A stretch of 64,000 bases of DNA from Mesocentrotus franciscanus (taxonomy: Eukaryota; Echinodermata; Echinoidea; Camarodonta; Strongylocentrotidae). This document shows, one piece after another, positions 57,221-64,000 of this stretch (position 1 is the first letter of the stretch; the number at the start of each line of letters is the position of its first letter). A program made the position numbers and the translations under genes. A model generated the notes under the pieces. That model was given only the letters and a program-made list of their open reading frames with translations, did not search any database and was not told the DNA's origin. The stretch is taken from positions 18,959,744 to 19,023,743 of the forward strand of contig CP137670.1 in the NCBI GenBank assembly GCA_037976565.1. The letters run 5' to 3'.

Positions 57221-58703
57221 TGATCTGGTGGTGAGTATCGAGCGATGATGTGACCGGATGATAGCACACCAAGCTTCCTTATATTCTCTTTACAAGTGAT
57301 GATATTCATGATCTTACCATCATCTGGGTTGATGACGAATATCTTAGACTGAAACCACTGAGCAGCGATGATCATCCCCTCCTGGTCAGAAGCCAGATTC
57401 ACCCCTATGTAATCATCCGTTGTGATTCTTGGTATTGTGATATCATTGATGTGTTTCCATTGTCGGTCATACACACTGATGCATCCAGTCAAACTGTCCC
57501 CTGTACACCTTCTACGGTATTTACCGCATACTACCTTGCCATCATTCAGCATTGCACAGGAGGAAACCCATGATGTATCACTACTGGTTATCACTCTCTG
57601 ACTGTCATTAGTGTTCATATCTAACATGTATGTATGTAGGTTACCTACTACTCTATCTGTGATGATCACATTGCATTCATCTATGCATCCTACAATGGTT
57701 GGGTATTTGAAATTATCTTTGAAATTAATTGTATCAATGAGCTTCCATTCCCCATCATACCCATCAATCCTCCCGTCATACTTCTCCCTCCCAACACCCT
57801 TCACAAACCTCACACCAGATATGGCCCCAGTGATTTTTTTCACCTCACCCTCATTCAGTGGCTTCTTTAATTCATTACTCACTGATGTAATCACACAATG
57901 CCCGTCTTTGACGACATTTTTATCATTTTCGAGTACTGTATCAAGTGTTTGTACTGTAGTCTCCGTGGTTTTGGTCTCATCTTGCCATGCGTTCTCCAAC
58001 TCACCAATCTTTCTTTCTTTCTCTTCAGCGATGTTCTTAATGTCTGTTTGAAGACCATGCTGTTTGTTGTCGATTGGTTCTCGTCTTCTCTCTGCATTTG
58101 TACGGTTGAGTTTCAGGAGTTTTTCTCTCTCTTCGTCGTTCTTTCGAATATTTTCATTGATCTTCTGAATCTCCTCTTCAAGTTTCTGATTCTTCTCATC
58201 GGTCTTTTGTTGATTTGTGCAGCATCATCCTTCTCTTTCTCTTTGTCTGTTTGGATCGCCTCATTGATTACCGAATCAACTTCATCTTTCAAAGCTTGTA
58301 GATGGGTGTCGGTGTCTTTCCTACAATGATGAATCTAATCTCCATAAACTTGACAAAGTTTTAATTTGTCCTTCGCCATTTCTTTTAAATTGATTAGTCT
58401 CGCTATACTTTCTTTGATCGCGTCCTCTATATCCTGTTGCACGCAAAGCTGCCGATGATATATATGTGCGCATGAATAACACAGTGCTACACCATGTGTT
58501 TTACAATATAGTTTGATTTCTTCATCATGCCTCTCACATTTAAGATCGGACCCACCCTTTCTTGCTTTTCTGATGCATCCCTCTTTGGAGGCGCAGTCAT
58601 CGCAGAGCTTTCTCTTCTCCTTCACGTAATACGTCACATCTGTGGTTGCCTCACAGTTCTCTCCTGCACAGATGTCTTCTTCAGAGTTGAAGTTCGCCGC
58701 CAT
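57221..58703 (-). pseudogene. RING-less TRIM-like gene 3, truncated and broken
   Basis: Start at ATG 58,703 (MAANFNSEEDIC) after the same 'ttctacag' acceptor as gene 2 (exon from 58,721). The zinc motifs are kept. Three lesions: a stop TAG at 58,335-58,337, where gene 2 has a Gln codon (GDQIHQC there); a frameshift near 58,200-58,212; and loss of the C-terminus after the GHIIARYSPPDH stretch, where homology stops at 57,221 and the GACGTC array begins. About 110 residues of the propeller-like region are gone. From 58,190 to 57,221 the frame is otherwise open. Flanks are close to gene 2, so it is a recent relative of that copy. Confidence 0.85.
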
Positions 58704-58740
58704 CCTGATCAGAATATTGACCTGTAGAAAGAACAATTCT

Positions 58741-58930
58741 CAAGAGAGAAAGAGAGGGAGAGAGAGAGGATGAAGTTGAGAAAGAGAGAGAGAGAGGTGG
58801 GGGAGATTTAGGGGTAGGATGAATGGGGAGGCATAGACAGAGGGGGAAGGAAGGGAGAAGGAGGGAGGAAAGAAGGGTGATATAAGGAAGGATGGATGAA
58901 GGGAGAGAGAAGGAGAGAGGAAGGGAAGGA
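58741..58930 (-). repeat. GA/CT tract next to the gene 3 splice acceptor
   Basis: Counterpart of 29,216-29,406, differing mainly in GA repeat number. Confidence 0.85.
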
Positions 58931-59630
58931 CCAAGCAAGAGGAATTGAATATGATATATTTAATACAACGACCTCCTTAATATATTGTATTTAGGCACGT
59001 TTAAAATAAAGACATTATTAATGGATTGCAGTGTATTTCCTTTCGTGAAATTGCTATTGAAGGGTCATATAGGCCAACTGTTTTCTCATTCATTTTTGTT
59101 AAAACAATTGTATATGGTCTTGAATCTGCAACAACTATTTTTAAAATGCACTGAGAGCAAGTCATATTAAATTTTAAGTGAAAATTCATAGTTTCTTTTG
59201 GTCTAAAAATACATAATGTAAACGTAATACACATGCTTTGCGAAATAATTGGTACTTTCTACATGATTCTCTTGATTATAAATATTGAATTCATATTTAT
59301 ATTGATATGTTTTGCATATATCATCACAATTACTATTTAAGGATATTTCAAGCTCTTGTTGTTTACATAGGTATAGGATTGTGTGCGCGATAATAGAGCA
59401 GTCTCCTTTTGAAGTGATATTATCAAGTGACCAAGACATGTGGAGCAATGTATGCGACGCTTTTTATAACTGCAAGAAAAAGGTGATCTAATATAAAATG
59501 TATAAACCCAGTAGCATATTGTGGACTGAATTATTGGGAGGGGGAGTCGGTGGGGTGCACCAGTCTTTGGTGTACGAGATCAGCATTTGTTAGGTTTTTT
59601 TTATAATTCGCGGCACCCCTTTAGGATTTT
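58931..59630. other. 5' flank or intron of TRIM-like gene 3
   Basis: Close copy of 29,407-30,048, with an extra ~60 bases near 59,372-59,430 ('gtgtgcgcgataatagagca'). No gene seen. Confidence 0.55.
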
Positions 59631-61499
59631 CACGTCACCCTAATCAAAAATCATCCTCGTGCATATAGGCGTACGGGGCACATTTGTGTGTGAGAGCCGT
59701 GTGAGGGCCTCTTGTCAAAAAAAAAATAGTATCTGGATACCAAATATTGCGAGCAAGCGAGCAAAAACATATATTCAGTCATCTCGTTGCCAGGAATCCT
59801 CCTAATTTATCAATTTTGAGAGAAGAAAGCGAACGAGGGCTAACAAGAAGATACTTGTTTTGCCATAAATTTTATTTCGATATAGAAATACAATATATAA
59901 GGTCATATTCGGGCGTCATGCTGCGCGAATCATGACGAAATTCGGGCAGTGAGAAAAAGAGAAAGTAACAAAGAGAAATAGACATATAGAAGAAGATATC
60001 GATCACATTTTTTTTTTCTTCATGTTGAAGGCCCTAATTTATTATTAAAATGTTCTTATAAATATATTTTCACGTCAAACTGATGCTCTCCTAGCACAAA
60101 TTAGCACATACATTAATGGGCGTTTGTTACACATGCATGCTGACAGTGCATGGATATGGCAAGTAGAGAAACAAGTTATTGTCCCCCAAAATACACAATA
60201 TAATGTTATGAGCGTTGACAACAGACGTCAAATGAATACATTTACATTCCTCGTGATGTCAATAGACGCGTAAAAGGCGAGGGGGTGCTTATCCATCCCC
60301 CGAAAAAAAACAAATTGCTAGGAAAAACTATTAGATGTTTATAACCAGCTGTTGTTCCACACAGTAATTTGTAGTAACATCTCGGTCATATGACTTTGTA
60401 TCACTGTTCTATTCTATGTAGAAGGAATAAAATCATTAGATCAATGTTTTTATAAGGGTATGAAAGATCATGACACTCTACAAACTCTGGATTACGTGTT
60501 CTTCCATGCTGAAGACAAAGTTAGTGAGGAGAATTTTGGCTTTTGCAAGGTCTTCGCTGTGGAACAGAAGTAGCAGATCAGTTGAACTATAAATAATAAT
60601 CTAAGGTACAGTATATCTTTGATTCGACTTAACATAAATCTTTCTCTTTTTTACACTACCATTGTGTAAAGTTCTTCGATGTGATTTCTTTCTCTTGCAC
60701 TAGTGTTCCTCGAGTATTTTATTTTCAAGTAATTTCAAGATTCTCACTATAACGAATCTTGTGAATTACATGTACAAACATTTAGCTGAATGGCATGTAC
60801 CCTAAGTGCATGTTGCCCCATCTTTGGTTCCCCATTTCACTGGTGTCCCCTCATTTGCTGGACCCATGCTACAGCAGTGTAAATATCTCAACAAGTTCTC
60901 ATTATGATTATCTGTTTTTAGTTTTCTCTCCCTTTCTTTCCCTCTTTTCTCCCCCTCTCTTTTTCTTCTATTTCTCTTTCTCTATGCATTCCTTTCTTTC
61001 CCCCGTTTGTTTCTCTCTCTCTGTATCTCTGCCCCTCTATGTCCTACTCTCCCGTTTTCGCTTTCGTTCACATGATCCCTGCCAGTACCCCCTATCCCCT
61101 CTAAAAATATTGTAACAAACCCGCAACTTCTTTTTCATCTAATTGTCTTTCCAAGTGTCTCTGTTTATTGGTTTCACGTCACCATAATCCATACTTCAAT
61201 ACAATAGATAAGGTTATATTAGGCCGCCATGCTACCCGAATCATGGCAAAATTCGGGCAGTGAGAAATAAAGAAAGGAAGAAAGAGATAGGGACATACAA
61301 AAGAAAAACATACCCCATCCCACATGCATACCAATGTTTCTCCTTTTATAGCTTAATTACCTATCTCTCATCCACTTCCTTCTATTATACCGACCTTGTT
61401 CATAGCAAAATTACCTAAATACAGCTTACCTTAATTACCAGTTTCTTGCGATTTTAACCTTCGTAATGTGAAGTCAGAAAGAAAGTTGATCATCTAGAT

Positions 61500-61978
61500 C
61501 TGGCCTTCTCAACTGGCGGAGCTTGTGGTCAGTCGGAGTGGCGCAAGGCTGATGCCAAACAAATAAAACAAATAATATTTTGAAATTAAAAACTTAGCAA
61601 AATCAAGAAGTCGCAGTCGAAGTTGAGTCCGATTGACATTTCCCGTGTTTATTGCCCCAAAATAACTACATATAAATGTACTTCCACTGTAATTATACCT
61701 AGGACTTGTACTAAAAAAAAACAAACATCAATATGAAATTATGATTGATATAATTATTTTGGAATACAAAGGTGTTAAAAATACCACATCTGGGCCTTTA
61801 AAAAGCCCTACAATTCACCAGCTTCCAGGGGCTCCGCCCCCCTCCGACCCCATCCGTTGTCGGCTCGGTCGCTACACTCCCTCGCATCACAGTCACCAAA
61901 AATGCAGGTTGGCACTTCAACTTCAATAAAGTTGTCGTTTTTGTACTTATAATAAACTAGTTGAGAAGGCCTTCCCTG
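61500..61978. mobile_element. Short hAT-like MITE, paralogous copy
   Basis: Same insertion as 32,006-32,478. Flanks 'atctagat' (61,492-61,499) and 'atgtagat' (61,979-61,986) differ at one base, better preserved than in the other copy. Right end, reversed, CAGGGAAGGCCTTCTCAACT. Confidence 0.75.
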
Positions 61979-62984
61979 ATGTAGATGCTCCCTTTATAAT
62001 TGATACAGTTTTAAGAAGAACAATTCATCCAACGTCTTGTAATATGTGTATTAGGTGCAAATCAAAATGATATTTAGTTGTATGCCATCCCACGTCAAAC
62101 TGATGCTCACAAGGCACAAAATTGCATAAAAAATCATAGGCATTTTTTACTCATGCATGCATACAGTGCATGAATATGGCAAGTATGGAAAACAGGTAAT
62201 TGTCCCCTGAACACACAATGTAGGAGTGTTGACAAAAGATGTGCTCCGTTGCTCCTTGTGAATAGATTAATATGAATATGAATGGTAGCTGTCTTACATG
62301 AAATGAATATAGTCACTTTCCTGGTGATGTAAATAGTGGCGTTACAAGGGGGGGTATGCTTATCCATCCCGTAACAAAACTATTTTGCTAGGAAATACTA
62401 AATATGTAAATAACCAGCTGTAGTTAGACACAGTTCTTCAGAGTAATATCTCGGTCACATGACTTTCTTTCACTATTATACCCTATAGGTAGAAGGAATA
62501 ATGTCATTACATCAATATTTTTATAAGGGTAAGAAAGATCATTAAACTCTACAAACTCTGGATTATGTGTTCTTCCATGCTGAAGACAAAATGAGTGGAG
62601 AATACCTTTGCTAATGCATGACCTTCGATGTAAAACAGAAGTAGCAGATGAGTTGAAGTATAAAGTACAGTATCTTTTTGATTTGGCTTAAAATAAATCT
62701 CTCTTTTTCTTTCAATACAGTTGTGTAAAGTGCTTTTATATGATTTCATCTCTTGCACTAATGTTCCTCGAGCATTAGATTTCCAAGTAATTTCAAGATT
62801 CTAACTTTAAAAAATCTTGATAATTACATGTGTGAACTTTTAGCTGAATGGCATGTACCCTAATTACATGTTCTCCCAACCCCTCTACCATTTAACTGGT
62901 GCCCCCTCTTTGGGTAGACACATGCCACAAAAACACTGTAAATATCTTAACATGTTTTTGTTATGATTGATTATCATTATATCC

Positions 62985-63530
62985 CCCCCTCTCTCTCTCT
63001 TTCTCTCTAAATGTTCCCCTCATCTCTTTCTTTCTTTACTCCCTCTACCCTCTTTTATCTTTCGTCTATTATCAGTCATCTTTCTCTCTCGCCCTCTCCA
63101 TCTTTCCCTCTGTCTCTCTTTCTTTCTTTATCTCTCTCTTCCCCATCTTTCTATCTCTCCTTCTCCCTCTCTCTCTCTCTCTCTCTATCGCCCTCTCTCC
63201 ACTCCTCTCTCTCTGTACCCTTTTCTCTCTCTCTCTCTCTCTGTTTTTTCCCTCCCCCTCTCTCTCTCTCTATTAATTCATTAATTATTTTCGTCCACAT
63301 CTTTCTATCTCTCCTTCTCTCTCTCTCTCTATCGCCCTCTCTCTCTTCAATCCTCTCTCTCTGTACCCTTTTCTCTTTATCTCTCTCTCTCTCTCTCTCA
63401 GTTTTCCCCTCCCCCCCCCCTCTCTCTCTCTCTTTTAATTCATTTCTCTTTCTCTTCCCCCCTCTCTCTCTCTCTCTATTAATTCATTTCTCTTCCTCTT
63501 TCTCCGCCTCTCTCTCTCTCTTCCGATCTA
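62985..63530 (+). repeat. Long CT-rich tract
   Basis: About 545 bases of interrupted (CT)n, with 'ctctctctctattaattcat' repeating, counterpart of 33,815-34,620. Long Ser/Leu-rich frames across it are artefacts. Confidence 0.9.
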
Positions 63531-64000
63531 TCTCCCACTCCCCTGTTGTCACTTTTCTTTCACACTATCCATTTCAATACCCCTATCCCCTCTTGAAACA
63601 GACCCACAACTTGAAACTTCTTTTCCATTTAATTTTCTTTCGAATTGTCTCTGCTCATTTGTTTTACGTCACCATAATCCAACTTTCACCCCAGTATTTG
63701 TTTTCCATCCCGCGTACGCATAAATGTATGGGCACATTTTCGTAACAAAACCCCTTACCCGAGAATATGCTATCTGGATTCCAAATATGTTTAGTAAGCG
63801 AGCAAATTATTATATCTAGTTTATATCTCATTTACCCGAATCATCCTGATTTATCAATTTTGTGAGAAGTAAAGCAAACGAGTGGAAAAAGACAGTTTGT
63901 TATGGCATTAATTTTATTTCAATATAGAATACAATAAATAAGGTTATATTAGGTCGCCGTGCTGCCCGAATCATGACGAAATTCGGGCAGTGAGAAATAG

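Larger units (their letters stand above)
59631..64000 (+). repeat. Array of ~2.1 kb repeat units beside gene 3, running off the window
   Basis: Partial unit 59,631-60,782, a full unit from 60,783 and another from 62,841 (spacing 2,058). Order and landmarks equal 30,049-36,040, but identity is visibly lower than between blocks A1 and A2, with small indels throughout (for example 59,372-59,430, 60,340-60,375). The 314-bp insertion of 33,481 is absent. The last unit is cut by the window end just after its CTGCCCGAAT hairpin. Confidence 0.75.

Overview
The window looks like a repeat-rich, AT-rich animal genome, most likely a sea urchin or related deuterostome. The grounds are: spliced, RING-less TRIM-like genes in a local cluster; a tRNA-derived SINE whose body ('gcgctatataag', 'ggcaagacatt') and (att)n tail resemble SINEs I know from sea urchin DNA; LINE, hAT-like and short inverted-repeat transposons; very long CT/GA tracts; and a 500-N scaffold gap. 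Nothing is bacterial: there are no operons and no ribosome binding sites. The taxonomic call is inference.

Layout. 1-13,748 (block A1) holds a 5'-truncated LINE, then a copy of a ~2.1 kb repeat unit broken up by two transposons, then a decayed tandem array and a 2.3 kb LTR-like insertion. TRIM-like gene 1 (14,737-16,548, minus) follows and has an intact reading frame. 17-21.7 kb is non-coding flank. 21,746-25,452 is a hAT-like element full of higher-order tandem repeats. TRIM-like gene 2 (27,362-29,177, minus) is complete apart from one single-base frameshift. 30-36 kb is an array of the ~2.1 kb units with two young insertions. 36,115-49,917 (block A2) repeats block A1 almost base for base and stops exactly at the run of 500 N. 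50.4-57.2 kb is different sequence: a SINE, short exons of an unrecognised plus-strand gene, a LINE 3' relic, two fold-back elements and a GACGTC-rich 192-bp tandem array. That array replaces the 3' end of TRIM-like gene 3 (57,221-58,703, minus), a pseudogene. 58.7-64 kb is a diverged paralogue of 29.2-35 kb.

The three TRIM-like genes share one plan: a large last exon, preceded on its coding strand by a CT tract of about 190-350 bp and a CAG acceptor, encoding two B-box-type zinc motifs, a long coiled coil and a beta-propeller-like C-terminus. The window reads as a tandemly duplicating TRIM locus whose duplicated unit carries its own repeat flanks. The flanks date the events: the A1/A2 pair is very young or allelic, gene 2/gene 3 flanks are intermediate, and gene 1 versus gene 2 flanks are oldest.

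The least expected items are the cryptic multi-exon gene at 51.8-53.7 kb, the palindromic GACGTC array that truncates TRIM gene 3, the higher-order repeat inside the second hAT-like element, and the question of whether A1/A2 is a real duplication or an uncollapsed haplotype.
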